A stretch of 64,000 nt of DNA, from the NCBI GenBank assembly GCA_017849455.1, contig JAFIGX010000009.1:62001-126000 (forward strand), written 5' to 3'. The DNA is from Pseudobacter sp. (GTDB taxonomy: Bacteria > Bacteroidota > Bacteroidia > Chitinophagales > Chitinophagaceae). The notes beneath the pieces were generated by a model. The model did not search any database, was not told the origin of the DNA, and was given only the letters and a program-made list of their open reading frames with translations. This document shows, in pieces, positions 34,770 to 43,884 of this stretch (positions are counted from its first letter, which is position 1; each line of letters starts with the position of its first letter). The position numbers and the translations under genes are program-made.

Positions 34770-37208
34770 ATGCAGGTCCTGAAATTTGGCGGTACTTCCG
34801 TAGCCAATGCAGACAATATCAACCGGGTTGTGGCGATCGTTCAGGAGGTTTTGAAAAAAGATAAGACGATCGTAGTGGTCTCTGCCCTGGGTGGCGTTAC
34901 CGATCAGTTATTACAAAGCGGTGCACTGGCAGCGGCCGGTGATGAAGCCTATAAGGAACAACTACAGAAAATAGAGCAGCGCCACCTGGAGGCAGTGAAA
35001 GCCCTAATACCAGTGGCGGAGCAAAGCAGTACCCTGAGCTGGGTAAAACAACGCTGTAACGAGATCGAAGATATTTGTAACGGCGTTTTTTTATTGGGTG
35101 AGCTGTCTGCGCGTACACGTGACCGTATCGTCAGTTTCGGCGAACTGATCTCTTCACAGATACTCAATGCGCGCATGAAAGCCGATGGGGCTACCTGGAA
35201 AGATTCCCGCGAACTGATCATGACCGATTCCAATTTCGGCCATGCCGCCGTAGAGGTGATGGTCACCGAAAAAGCGATCCGGCAATATTTCTCCACTGCT
35301 TCCGGCTCTTTGTTCATCGTGCCGGGTTTCGTGGCTTCCGATGCCAAAGGGCTGACCACCACGCTCGGCCGTGGCGGATCTGATTACACTGCCGCGATCT
35401 TTGCCGCTGCACTCGAAGCCCAGGTACTGGAAATATGGACCGATGTGAGTGGGATGATGACAGCCGATCCGCGTTTGGTGCCGCATGCAAAGGCCCTTCC
35501 GCATATCTCTTACCAGGAAGCGATGGAGCTTTCTCATTTCGGGGCCAAAGTGATCTACCCGCCCACCATTCAGCCGGTCATGAAAAAGAATATACCTGTG
35601 TGGGTAAAGAATACTTTCGAACCATTGGCGCATGGCACCGTGATCGAGAATGGTGGCGCAAAAAAGAACGGCAATAATATCCGCGGCATCACCAGTATCA
35701 ACAGGATCAGCCTGCTCAGCCTTGAAGGCAGCGGTATGGTGGGCATCCCAGGTTTCTCCAAACGCCTGTTCGAAGCGCTGGCCAGTGAACAGATCAACGT
35801 GATCCTCATTACACAAGGGTCATCAGAACATTCCATCTGCGTGGGCATCGAAGATGCATTGGCAGACAGGGCAAGGCGTACAGTCGACAATGCCTTCAGC
35901 CATGAGATCAGCGTAGGAAAAGTAGATCCGCTGGTCGTGGAGCGCGATCTGGCCATCGTAGCCCTGGTAGGCGATAATATGAAAAGCCACCCGGGGGTGA
36001 GCGGTAAAATGTTCGGCGCTCTCGGCCGCAATGGTGTGAACGTTCGCGCCATTGCACAAGGCTCTTCCGAAAGGAATATCTCCGCCGTCATCGCTGCGGC
36101 CGATGTGCGCAAAGCGATCAACGTATTGCACGAAGAATTTTTTGAAACCTCTTATAAACAAGTGAACCTCTTCATCGCGGGCGCCGGGAATGTAGGCAGC
36201 AAATTATTGGCCCAATTGCAGCAGCAACAATCATGGCTGCAGGAACAGATGCGTCTGCAACTCAGGGTAGTCGGGATCGCCAACAGCAAGAAGATGGTTT
36301 TCCAGGATGAGGGGATCGACCTTCGCCATTGGAAGGAAACACTTGAAAAAGGCGAGCCGTCCAATCTCCAGGGCTTTGTAAATACCATCCGTTCGAAGAA
36401 CCTGCGCAATTCAGTATTTGCCGATATTACGGCGAACGACAATGTGGCCAAATGCTACGACCAGCTCCTTTCGAAGAGTGTTTCAGTAGTAGCCTGCAAT
36501 AAAGTGGCCTGTTCATCTTCGTATACTTATTATCGTAAGTTGAAAGACCTGGCACGTGAATACAATGCCTCCTTTCTCTTCGAGACCAATGTAGGCGCCG
36601 GGTTACCCGTGATCGGCACCCTGAACGACCTGCTTCGGAGCGGCGATGTAGTGAACCGGATAGAAGCCGTGTTAAGTGGCACCCTCAATTTTGTGTTCAA
36701 CCATTATAATGGCGAACGCAAATTCGCCGATGTGGTGAAGCAGGCGCAGGACGAAGGATACACGGAGCCCGATCCCCGCCTCGATCTCAGTGGCACCGAT
36801 GTGATGCGCAAGATCATGATCCTGGCCAGGGAATCCGGTGAAAGGCTTGAAATGGAAGATATTGCCAACAATACTTTCCTGCCTGCCTCCTGTATGAAAG
36901 GCAGCGTAGCTGATTTTTATGAAGAGATGGCGAAGCAGGAAGCGCATTTCAAAGCGATCTACGACAAAGCAGCCGCTGAAGGCAAAAAGCTGAAATTTGT
37001 GGCCAGCAATGAAAATGGGAAAGCCTCCGTGGGCCTGCAACATATCGATCCGCAGCATAACCTGTACCATCTCTATGGGAAAGACAATGTGGTCTTGTTC
37101 TATACGAACCGTTATCCCGAGCAACCCCTGGTGATCAAGGGAGCAGGGGCTGGCGCTGAAGTGACTGCTTCGGGAGTATTCGCAGACCTGCTGCGTGCAG
37201 CACATTGA
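34770..37208 (+). CDS. thrA: Bifunctional aspartate kinase/homoserine dehydrogenase
   Basis: The 812-aa enzyme catalyses the first and third steps from aspartate toward threonine. The aspartokinase half (about residues 1-300) begins with MQVLKFGGTSVANADNI and has TTLGRGGSDYTAAI. The central regulatory region (about 310-460) has paired ACT repeats, including VILITQGSSEHSICVGI and VRAIAQGSSERNISAVI. The homoserine dehydrogenase half (about 465-812) has the nucleotide loop FIAGAGNVGSKLL and the catalytic segment GYTEPDPRLDLSGTDVMRK. ACT domains imply feedback by threonine, as in the E. coli homologue. First structural gene of thrABC, behind the attenuator. Confidence 0.97.
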   Translation: MQVLKFGGTSVANADNINRVVAIVQEVLKKDKTIVVVSALGGVTDQLLQSGALAAAGDEAYKEQLQKIEQRHLEAVKALIPVAEQSSTLSWVKQRCNEIEDICNGVFLLGELSARTRDRIVSFGELISSQILNARMKADGATWKDSRELIMTDSNFGHAAVEVMVTEKAIRQYFSTASGSLFIVPGFVASDAKGLTTTLGRGGSDYTAAIFAAALEAQVLEIWTDVSGMMTADPRLVPHAKALPHISYQEAMELSHFGAKVIYPPTIQPVMKKNIPVWVKNTFEPLAHGTVIENGGAKKNGNNIRGITSINRISLLSLEGSGMVGIPGFSKRLFEALASEQINVILITQGSSEHSICVGIEDALADRARRTVDNAFSHEISVGKVDPLVVERDLAIVALVGDNMKSHPGVSGKMFGALGRNGVNVRAIAQGSSERNISAVIAAADVRKAINVLHEEFFETSYKQVNLFIAGAGNVGSKLLAQLQQQQSWLQEQMRLQLRVVGIANSKKMVFQDEGIDLRHWKETLEKGEPSNLQGFVNTIRSKNLRNSVFADITANDNVAKCYDQLLSKSVSVVACNKVACSSSYTYYRKLKDLAREYNASFLFETNVGAGLPVIGTLNDLLRSGDVVNRIEAVLSGTLNFVFNHYNGERKFADVVKQAQDEGYTEPDPRLDLSGTDVMRKIMILARESGERLEMEDIANNTFLPASCMKGSVADFYEEMAKQEAHFKAIYDKAAAEGKKLKFVASNENGKASVGLQHIDPQHNLYHLYGKDNVVLFYTNRYPEQPLVIKGAGAGAEVTASGVFADLLRAAH

Positions 37209-37211
37209 GGG

Positions 37212-37327
37212 AGTTGGCAATTGGCAGTTTTCAGTTGGCAGTTGGTATCCCGATTTCGAATATTCGTTACTTGCTGCCAGCCATCGATAAGAGCGGGTAC
37301 ATAACTGCAAATTGGCAACTGCCAACT
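37212..37327. repeat. TTGGCA-type intergenic palindrome inside the thr operon
   Basis: Units of TTGGCAATTGGCAGTT at 37214-37245 face inverse units at 37303-37327. Bases 37233-37244 pair perfectly with 37316-37327 (12 bp). It fills the 149-bp gap between thrA and thrB. Related elements lie at 40635 and 54837. An RNA hairpin here could affect how much thrB-thrC is made relative to thrA. Confidence 0.75.
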
Positions 37328-37357
37328 TGTAATTCACACACAGAACACTAAACAATC

Positions 37358-38278
37358 ATGAGCACGATAAAAGTTTATGCGCCGGCTACTGTTGCCAACC
37401 TTGTCTGCGGTTTCGATGTACTGGGTATGGCATTGCACAGGCCCGACGACCTGATGACACTCAGCCTGCGCGATGAGCCCGGCCTCGTCATTCAACATGC
37501 AGATGAATACCAGTTGCCCGTTGAACCGGAAAAGAATGTGGCGGGTGCGGCGCTCCTGGCCCTGCTGGAAGAAACGCCCCACCCTGTGGGGTTCGATCTC
37601 ACTATCGAGAAACGCATCAAACCCGGGAGTGGACTGGGTTCCAGCGCTGCCAGCTCCGCCGGGGCCGTAGTAGCGGCCAATCACCTGCTCGGGAATATAT
37701 TTTCAAAGGAAGACCTCGTGCGATTTGCGATGAATGGTGAAAAGGTAGCCAGCGGAGTGAAGCATGCCGATAATATCGCTCCGGCCATTTATGGCGGGAT
37801 CACGCTGATCCGTTCTATTTTTCCGCTGGACATTGTGCAACTCAGCGGCCCGCCGCTGTATGTTACCGTGGTGCATCCGCAGATAGAAGTCAGGACTTCC
37901 GACGCCAGGCAGATCCTGCGCAAAGAAGTGCAACTGAAGAATGCCATTAAACAATGGGGCAATATTGCCGGGCTGGTGGCCGGATTGCTGAAGCACGACT
38001 ATGCACTGATCGGCCGTTCACTGGAAGACGTGATCATCGAGCCGGTACGCAGTATCCTGATCCCCGGTTTCGATGAGGTGAAGAAAGGCAGCAAGGAGGC
38101 CGGTGCACTGGGTGGCGGTATTTCAGGGTCGGGGCCCTCCATCTTCATGCTGAGCCAGGAAGAAAGGACAGCGCAGGCTGTGGAGCAGCTCATGCAACAG
38201 GTGTATACCAGGCTTGGCATTGAATTCCGGACTTATGTAACCACGATCAGTTATGAAGGGGTGCGAATAGAAAAATAA
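37358..38278 (+). CDS. thrB: Homoserine kinase
   Basis: This 306-aa GHMP kinase phosphorylates homoserine on the way to threonine. The N-terminus (IKVYAPATVANLVCGFDVLGMAL) is characteristic, the ATP-binding motif is PGSGLGSSAASSAGAVVAAN (about residues 88-107), and the third GHMP motif appears as GALGGGISGSGPSIFMLS. It sits between thrA and thrC, separated from thrA by the palindrome. Confidence 0.96.
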   Translation: MSTIKVYAPATVANLVCGFDVLGMALHRPDDLMTLSLRDEPGLVIQHADEYQLPVEPEKNVAGAALLALLEETPHPVGFDLTIEKRIKPGSGLGSSAASSAGAVVAANHLLGNIFSKEDLVRFAMNGEKVASGVKHADNIAPAIYGGITLIRSIFPLDIVQLSGPPLYVTVVHPQIEVRTSDARQILRKEVQLKNAIKQWGNIAGLVAGLLKHDYALIGRSLEDVIIEPVRSILIPGFDEVKKGSKEAGALGGGISGSGPSIFMLSQEERTAQAVEQLMQQVYTRLGIEFRTYVTTISYEGVRIEK

Positions 38279-38290
38279 AAAAATCAATTC

Positions 38291-39595
38291 ATGAAATATT
38301 ATAGTCTCAATAAACGCTCTCCGGTTGTTGATTTCAGGCAGGCAACCATACAAGGTCAGGCGCCGGATAAAGGGCTTTATTTTCCTGAAAGCATACCTGC
38401 TATCGATCCGGAACTGATCCGGGAGATCGAAGGATTGGCGAAAGAAGAAATAGCTTACCAGGTCATCAAGCCTTATGTGGGCGATACCATTCCGGATGCT
38501 GACCTGCGACGTATTGTTGCGGAGACAGTGAATTTCGAAATACCACTGGTACGTGTAAACGATTTTATCTGGTCACTGGAACTCTTTCATGGGCCTACAC
38601 TGGCCTTTAAGGATATAGGGGCGCGGTTCATGAGCCGTTGCCTGGGCTATTTTGCCCGCGAAAGAAAGGAGCGGGTAGTGGTGCTGGTGGCCACATCCGG
38701 CGATACCGGTGGTGCAGTGGCCCATGGCTTTTACGATGTGCCCGGAGTAGACGTAGTGATACTCTATCCTTCAGGGAAGGTAAGCTCCGTACAGGAAAAA
38801 CAACTCACCACACTGGGCAGGAATATCCATGCCCTCGAAGTGAATGGTAGCTTCGACGATTGCCAGCAACTGGTGAAACAGGCCTTTGCCGATCCTTCAC
38901 TCACCAGCGAGCTCTTTCTCACCTCTGCCAATTCCATCAACGTGGCGCGCTGGCTTCCGCAACAGTTCTATTATTTCTTTGCCTGGCAGCAATGGGCCGA
39001 AAAGGACAATCCGCCGGTAATATCAGTGCCCAGTGGAAATTTCGGTAATATCTGCGCTGGACTGTTGGCCCACCGTTCAGGCTTGCCGGTACGGCATTTC
39101 ATTGCTGCCTGCAATGCCAATGATGCAGTTACCGAATATCTGGAGAGTGGGCAATACCAGCCCCGGAAAGCGGTGCCTACCCTGTCGAATGCTATGGATG
39201 TGGGTAACCCCAGTAATTTTGTGCGCGTGCTGCAATTGTTCCACCACGAATTCGGAGAACTGAAAAAGGTGATGAGCAGTTATAGCATTTCAGATGATGA
39301 AACAAAGAAAACTATCAGTGATGTATATGTGAAATATAGATACCTGCCCGATCCACACGGGGCTGTCGGCTACCTGGCGTTGGCGCGGTACCTGCAACAA
39401 TGGCCAGGGGGCAGGGGGATCTTCCTCGAAACGGCCCACCCGGTGAAATTCTATGATGTGGTGGAACCGGTGATCGGTGAGCCTGTAGCCATCCCACCTT
39501 CTGTAAAAGCCATCCTTGACCTCCCCAAAAAGAGTACCCGGATCGAGCCGGAATATGATACCCTGAAAAAGCAGCTCCGGCAAGTATTCTTATGA
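38291..39595 (+). CDS. thrC: Threonine synthase
   Basis: The 434-aa PLP enzyme converts O-phosphohomoserine to threonine. The start (MKYYSLNKRSPVVDFRQA) and the PLP-lysine motif FHGPTLAFKDIGARFM (about residues 97-112, Lys in AFKD) are clear, as are VATSGDTGGAVAHGF and SVPSGNFGNICAGLLA. It follows thrB by 12 bases. No strong terminator follows; a 75-bp gap leads to the next gene, which is probably a separate unit. Confidence 0.96.
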   Translation: MKYYSLNKRSPVVDFRQATIQGQAPDKGLYFPESIPAIDPELIREIEGLAKEEIAYQVIKPYVGDTIPDADLRRIVAETVNFEIPLVRVNDFIWSLELFHGPTLAFKDIGARFMSRCLGYFARERKERVVVLVATSGDTGGAVAHGFYDVPGVDVVILYPSGKVSSVQEKQLTTLGRNIHALEVNGSFDDCQQLVKQAFADPSLTSELFLTSANSINVARWLPQQFYYFFAWQQWAEKDNPPVISVPSGNFGNICAGLLAHRSGLPVRHFIAACNANDAVTEYLESGQYQPRKAVPTLSNAMDVGNPSNFVRVLQLFHHEFGELKKVMSSYSISDDETKKTISDVYVKYRYLPDPHGAVGYLALARYLQQWPGGRGIFLETAHPVKFYDVVEPVIGEPVAIPPSVKAILDLPKKSTRIEPEYDTLKKQLRQVFL

Positions 39596-39670
39596 CCAGC
39601 ACAATAATTGGTAATTAGGAATACTGCTGGGAAATCCCTTTCTTGGGGGTCATAAAACCCACAACTGACC

Positions 39671-40615
39671 ATGAAAAAATCCCTCCTGGCCGTAGCTGCG
39701 CTGCTATGGTCCCTGGCCCTGATCGCCGGTGAAAAGGATTCACTGGAACGTGCCAGGGAACGCGCCCTGAACTTTATTGATTCCGTCAATAAAGCCATGA
39801 AATATGAAACTGGTGTCATCAAACTACCCGATGGTACTGTTCAACTCACCATTCCGCAAGGTTTCAAATACCTGAATGCAGAGCAAAGCCGTTTCGTGAT
39901 CACGGACCTCTGGGGTAATCCTCCTAATTCAACAATACTGGGAATGATCTTCCCCGAAGAGGGAGGGCCACTGGCCGATAGCAGCTTTGCTTTTGTGATC
40001 ACCTACGATCCCATCGGCTATGTAAAAGATGAGGATGCCGATAAGATCGACTACAATCAGATGTTGAAAGACATCCAGAAAGACGAAATACAGGAGAACC
40101 TCGAAAGGCAGAAACAAGGGTATTCACCCATCCACATGATCGGCTGGGCGCAGAAACCTTACTACGACAAAGAGAACAAGATACTGCACTGGGCCAAGGA
40201 ATTGAAATTCGGGGATGCAGAAGCTCATACCCTGAACTACGATGTTCGTATCCTCGGCCGCAAAGGGATACTCTCCCTCAACGCAGTGGCCACCATGAGC
40301 GAGCTGGGTCTCGTGAAAAATGATATACCGAAAGTGTTGCACATCGCCTCATTCACCAGTGGTAATACTTACAAGGACTTCGATCCTAAAGTGGATGAAG
40401 TGGCAGCCTGGACGATCGGCGGCCTCGTGGCCGGCAAGGTATTGGCGAAAGTGGGCCTGTTGGCCTTCCTGGGAAAATTCCTGAAGTTCATCATCATCGG
40501 TATCGTTGCCCTGGGCGCCGGTATTGTCAAATTCTTCAGACGTAAAAAGCAGGAAAATGTGGTATATGAGCCTGTACAGGCCGATCCTCCCGCCGGGACA
40601 GAGCAAAATGGATGA
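39671..40615 (+). CDS. DUF2167 family membrane protein
   Basis: The 314-aa protein has a signal peptide (MKKSLLAVAALLWSLALIAG). A soluble periplasmic-type domain follows (about residues 40-230), with the DUF2167 features IPQGFKYLNAEQSRFVITDLWGNPP and HMIGWAQKPYYDKENKILHWAKEL. The C-terminal part has one or two membrane segments (GLVAGKVLAKVGLLAFLG, FIIIGIVALGAGIVKFF) and ends in a charged tail. The family's function is unknown. It follows thrC on the same strand but has no metabolic link that I can see. Confidence 0.85.
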   Translation: MKKSLLAVAALLWSLALIAGEKDSLERARERALNFIDSVNKAMKYETGVIKLPDGTVQLTIPQGFKYLNAEQSRFVITDLWGNPPNSTILGMIFPEEGGPLADSSFAFVITYDPIGYVKDEDADKIDYNQMLKDIQKDEIQENLERQKQGYSPIHMIGWAQKPYYDKENKILHWAKELKFGDAEAHTLNYDVRILGRKGILSLNAVATMSELGLVKNDIPKVLHIASFTSGNTYKDFDPKVDEVAAWTIGGLVAGKVLAKVGLLAFLGKFLKFIIIGIVALGAGIVKFFRRKKQENVVYEPVQADPPAGTEQNG

Positions 40616-40634
40616 CAGGAAAAAAGTTTGAAAA

Positions 40635-40731
40635 GTTTGCAGTTGGCAATTTCCAGTTTGACCCTTTAAGTGCATAAATTTCACGAACTGATGCAACCAC
40701 AGGTTCTAACTGCCAATTGCCAATTGCAAAC
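40635..40731. repeat. TTGGCA-type palindrome between convergent genes
   Basis: Bases 40635-40651 pair with 40715-40731 over 17 positions with one imperfect pair; further inverse units run to about 40738. The element separates the DUF2167 gene and hom, which end facing each other, and may serve as a bidirectional terminator or RNA end protector. Confidence 0.75.
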
Positions 40732-40738
40732 TGCCAAC

Positions 40739-41995
40739 TCAAACGATCCCCGCCAGTTCGAGACTTTTCTTCTTCAACTTCCTGATCTCCACGTCCTCGA
40801 TCACTGCGTCGGGCGACAATATGAGTGATGTATTGTTCTCTCTCCACCAGCGGTTATTCCGCAACTCTTCAAAAGGCAGTACACCGACCAGGTATTTGCG
40901 GTCTGTTTCTGCATGCCATTCTTCGATCCATTCGAATTTTTCTTTGGGGATGAACTTCCAGTCGTCGAAACTAACGTACACGCGCACATAAAAATCATTC
41001 GTAAGCTCCTGTGGCTTGTGGTGGTACAGTTTCTTGTATTCGTATTTATATTGATAGCGGAGGGCTGAGAGGTCGCTCAGTACGGCAGAAGCAGTGGGGA
41101 AACTGCCTGCGCCTTTGCCATAGAAGAATTGTTTATCGGCAAATCCGCTCTCGATCACCACGCCATTGTATTCGTTCTTGACGAAAGCCAGGTGATCGTC
41201 GTGTTTTACGAACTGGGGAAGCACGAAGGCCGCTACCTTGCCGTTCTGCAATTTCTTCGCCTGTGCTACCAGCTTGATATCATAATGCTTTTCAGTGGCT
41301 ACGTTGGCGTCGCCGGCCTGGATATTCTGAATGCCGTTGAAAACGATACGATCGGGATGCTCCACGATGCCGTATGCATGGGTGAGAAGGAAGGCCCATT
41401 TGTTCACGGCATCATATCCCTCCACATCGAGGGTAGGATCGGATTCGGCGAAACCCAATTGCTGGGCGAGCAACAGGGCCTGCTGGAAATCGAGCTTATC
41501 CTCGAACATTTTGGTGAGGATGAAATTGGTGGAACCGTTCACGATGGCCTTGATGGAATGGAGCAGGTCATTGTCGTAATATTCTTCGAGGTTGCGGATC
41601 ACAGGAATGGAAGCGCAGGCGGCCGCTTCGCAAAGGAAGGACCGGTCCGTGAGCTTTTGCAGACCCAGGACCTCCGGCAAATGTTCGGCGATCATTTTCT
41701 TGCTGGCGCTTACCACGTCTTTCCCGTTCTTCAGGGCGGTCGATACGATCTCGAAAGCAGGTTCGGATTCGTTGATCACTTCCACGATCACATTGATATC
41801 CGGATCGTTGAGCAGTTCATTTTTATCGGTAGTGAATAATTCAGCCGGGGCATTGCGCTTCTTTTCCGGGTTCTTGATACAGACTTTTTTGATGCTGGCT
41901 TTCAGGGACGGAGTTTGCTGCAAAACTTTGTATAGCCCTTCTCCCACTACGCCGAAACCGAATAAGCCGATCGTTAACTGTTTGTGTGCGTCCAT
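40739..41995 (-). CDS. hom: Homoserine dehydrogenase, monofunctional
   Basis: The 418-aa enzyme reduces aspartate semialdehyde to homoserine. The nucleotide loop is IGLFGFGVVGEGLYKVL (about residues 8-24), and the catalytic segment GFAESDPTLDVEGYDAVNKWAFL (about 174-196) is intact. The C-terminal region (after about 310) lacks an obvious ACT repeat and differs from ThrA. It is the last gene of the SAM-riboswitch operon, so this copy probably supplies homoserine for methionine, while thrA supplies threonine. Confidence 0.93.
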   Translation of the reverse strand: MDAHKQLTIGLFGFGVVGEGLYKVLQQTPSLKASIKKVCIKNPEKKRNAPAELFTTDKNELLNDPDINVIVEVINESEPAFEIVSTALKNGKDVVSASKKMIAEHLPEVLGLQKLTDRSFLCEAAACASIPVIRNLEEYYDNDLLHSIKAIVNGSTNFILTKMFEDKLDFQQALLLAQQLGFAESDPTLDVEGYDAVNKWAFLLTHAYGIVEHPDRIVFNGIQNIQAGDANVATEKHYDIKLVAQAKKLQNGKVAAFVLPQFVKHDDHLAFVKNEYNGVVIESGFADKQFFYGKGAGSFPTASAVLSDLSALRYQYKYEYKKLYHHKPQELTNDFYVRVYVSFDDWKFIPKEKFEWIEEWHAETDRKYLVGVLPFEELRNNRWWRENNTSLILSPDAVIEDVEIRKLKKKSLELAGIV

Positions 41996-42035
41996 CGTTG
42001 ATGTTTGATTTATTGATTGTGAATGGCAGAAGTGG

Positions 42036-42479
42036 CTACATGCGCACTTCCCATTCGTCTTCTATGAATTTCCAGTCGTTAAAGTTTTCTCTTCCACCGC
42101 GGATCTTCCAGTCGGAATCGATCGTCAGTTTGGAGCTGATGCCTCCGCGGGGATTGCAGATCATCACGAGCCGCATTCGTTCAGGTTCGTACACCTTCAA
42201 CAGATCTTCGTAAATAATGTTTATGAGCCTTTCGTAAGAGGCCACGATATTCCTCAACTGGTAAATATATTGTTTCAGCGATTTCAGCTCGATCACTTTT
42301 TTACCGGGGTAGAAGGTAAGGTAGATCACTGCAAAGTCGGGCTGCTCCTTCACGCCGAGAAAAGTGAACTCGGGGATCTTTATCTTGATCTCATAGGCTT
42401 TATCGGTAGGGTTGGGTATTGCTTTCAGCAGGGAGCCGTCGATGTCTTTATATGTCCTGATCGTTTCTTGCATATCCAT
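42036..42479 (-). CDS. QueF-like T-fold protein lacking the catalytic cysteine
   Basis: The 147-aa protein resembles preQ0 reductase QueF over its whole length: PEFTFLGVKEQPDFAVIYL (residues 36-54), VIELKSLKQYIYQLRN (62-77) and CNPRGGISSKL (108-118). In QueF the first block reads EFTxLCPxTGQPDF, with Cys forming a thioimide to preQ0. Here that position is Gly42 and the loop is one residue shorter, while the catalytic Asp48 and the base-recognising Glu64 remain. Nitrile reduction by the known mechanism is therefore not expected. It lies between hom and a trans-sulfuration enzyme behind a SAM riboswitch, which suggests a methionine-linked role, but no function is known to me. Confidence 0.78.
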   Translation of the reverse strand: MDMQETIRTYKDIDGSLLKAIPNPTDKAYEIKIKIPEFTFLGVKEQPDFAVIYLTFYPGKKVIELKSLKQYIYQLRNIVASYERLINIIYEDLLKVYEPERMRLVMICNPRGGISSKLTIDSDWKIRGGRENFNDWKFIEDEWEVRM

Positions 42480-42491
42480 TTCAATTATGTA

Positions 42492-43682
42492 TTAACAGGT
42501 CACTGGTTTTTCGGTATGCCGGTTACCGGCCAGGTTGGTTTCGGTAGTGGTGAAAGCCTGTTCGAGGTCTTGCAGCAGATCGGCCGGGTCTTCGAGGCCC
42601 AGGCTGAGGCGGATGAGGCTGTCTGAAACCCCGGCGGCGCGGCGTTTTTCGGCAGGGATCGATTTATGGGTCATGGTGGCGGGATGGCTAACGAGGCTCT
42701 TGATGCCACCAAGGCTTTCTGCGAGTTTGAACAATTGTGTGGAAGTAACGAAGGCGGTAGCTGCTTCAGCAGTGTCGTTCTTCAGGGAGAAAGATACGAT
42801 GCCGCCAAATCCTTTGGATTGTTTTTTCGCTATATCATGATGGGGATGTGTTTTCAGTCCGGGGTAATACACCTTATCCACTGCCGGGTGTTGCTCCAGG
42901 AATTCTGCAATGGCCTGTGCGCTCGCGCAGTGCTGGCGAACGCGGAGATGGAGTGTTTGGATGCCACGGATTACGAGCCAGCTATCGAAGGGCCCGAGGA
43001 TATTGCCGCAGGCATTCTGGTAGAACTTTATTTTTTCACCGAGCTCTTTATTGCTGGTCACTACCAGTCCGGCGATAAGATCACTATGTCCGCCGAGGTA
43101 TTTGGTAGCCGAATGGATCACAATATCAGCTCCCAGCGAAAGAGGTTTTTGTAAGGCGGGTGAAGCAAAAGTATTATCCACGCAGAGCAAACATCGGTGG
43201 GCTTTGGCGATTTTGGCGATGGCTTCGATATCGGAGATCTTCAGGGTAGGGTTGGTGGGTGTTTCAAGCCATATCAGTTTCGTGTTGGGGGTGATGGCAT
43301 TGAAAACTTTTTCGGGATCGGTGGTATCCACGAAATGGATCTTGATGCCGAATTGTTGGTATACCTGCGTGAAGATGCGATAGGCGCCCCCATAGATATC
43401 GTCTACGGCTACGATCTCATCGCCTGTTTTGAGGAGTTTGGCAACGGCGTCGATGGCGGCGAGGCCGGAGCCGAATGCAAGTCCAACCTGCCCGCCTTCC
43501 AGTTCTGCGATCAGGTTTTCGAGTGTGGCCCTGGTGGGGTTGCCGCTGCGCGCATAATCATACCCTTTGTTCACGCCTGGTGCGTCCTGCACGAAGGTGG
43601 AGGTTTGATAGATGGGAACGGAGATGGCGCCGGTCAGTGGGTCGACCGGGATGCTGTGAATGAGCTGTGTTGTCGCTTGCAT
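42492..43682 (-). CDS. Trans-sulfuration PLP enzyme (cystathionine gamma-synthase/lyase type)
   Basis: The 396-aa member of the Cys/Met metabolism PLP family has YARSGNPTRATLENLIAELEGG (about residues 41-62), LAFGSGLAAIDAV, and the PLP-lysine motif HSATKYLGGHSDLIAG (about 195-210). It is the first gene behind a SAM-I riboswitch, with hom downstream, so cystathionine gamma-synthase in methionine synthesis is the best fit. Lyase activities cannot be separated by motif alone. I choose ATG 43682 (MQATTQLIHSIPVDPLTG), since the longer frame starts in the leader. The next gene begins 12 bases after its stop. Confidence 0.92.
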   Translation of the reverse strand: MQATTQLIHSIPVDPLTGAISVPIYQTSTFVQDAPGVNKGYDYARSGNPTRATLENLIAELEGGQVGLAFGSGLAAIDAVAKLLKTGDEIVAVDDIYGGAYRIFTQVYQQFGIKIHFVDTTDPEKVFNAITPNTKLIWLETPTNPTLKISDIEAIAKIAKAHRCLLCVDNTFASPALQKPLSLGADIVIHSATKYLGGHSDLIAGLVVTSNKELGEKIKFYQNACGNILGPFDSWLVIRGIQTLHLRVRQHCASAQAIAEFLEQHPAVDKVYYPGLKTHPHHDIAKKQSKGFGGIVSFSLKNDTAEAATAFVTSTQLFKLAESLGGIKSLVSHPATMTHKSIPAEKRRAAGVSDSLIRLSLGLEDPADLLQDLEQAFTTTETNLAGNRHTEKPVTC

Positions 43683-43772
43683 GATAAACAGTTTTTTTGT
43701 TTTTGAATAGACATTGTTCTGCGACAGCACTTACCAAGAGTTACGTATCGGAGGAGCTGAGTTTTATGGGCG

Positions 43773-43800
43773 GCCCGCCTTCTCCTAGGCTCTGGCGGGC
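43773..43800. repeat. GC-rich hairpin in the met leader
   Basis: GCCCGCC (43773-43779) and GGCGGGC (43794-43800) form a perfect 7-bp stem with a 14-nt loop containing CCTAGG. It lies between the riboswitch terminator and the first gene. Confidence 0.55.
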
Positions 43801-43810
43801 AACGACGGGC

Positions 43811-43845
43811 AAAAAAAAAGCTCTTCCGATAGTCAGAAGAGCTTT
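43811..43845 (-). terminator. Terminator of the SAM riboswitch expression platform
   Basis: On the minus strand AAAGCTCTTC pairs with GAAGAGCTTT (43836-43845 with 43817-43826) around a 9-nt loop, followed by a run of nine T. It sits about 40 bases after the aptamer. The word AAAGCTCT also occurs upstream at about 43875-43868 and could form the alternative antiterminator. Confidence 0.9.
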
Positions 43846-43884
43846 CAATATCTTGTAGACAGTATTGTAGAGCTTTTGATCTGA

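Noticed and set aside
34543..34782. 79-codon ORF with Tyr and Asn runs in the thr leader
   Set aside because: Its ATG lies upstream of the predicted transcription start and it runs into thrA in another frame; the Tyr/Asn runs are the Thr/Ile codons read out of frame.
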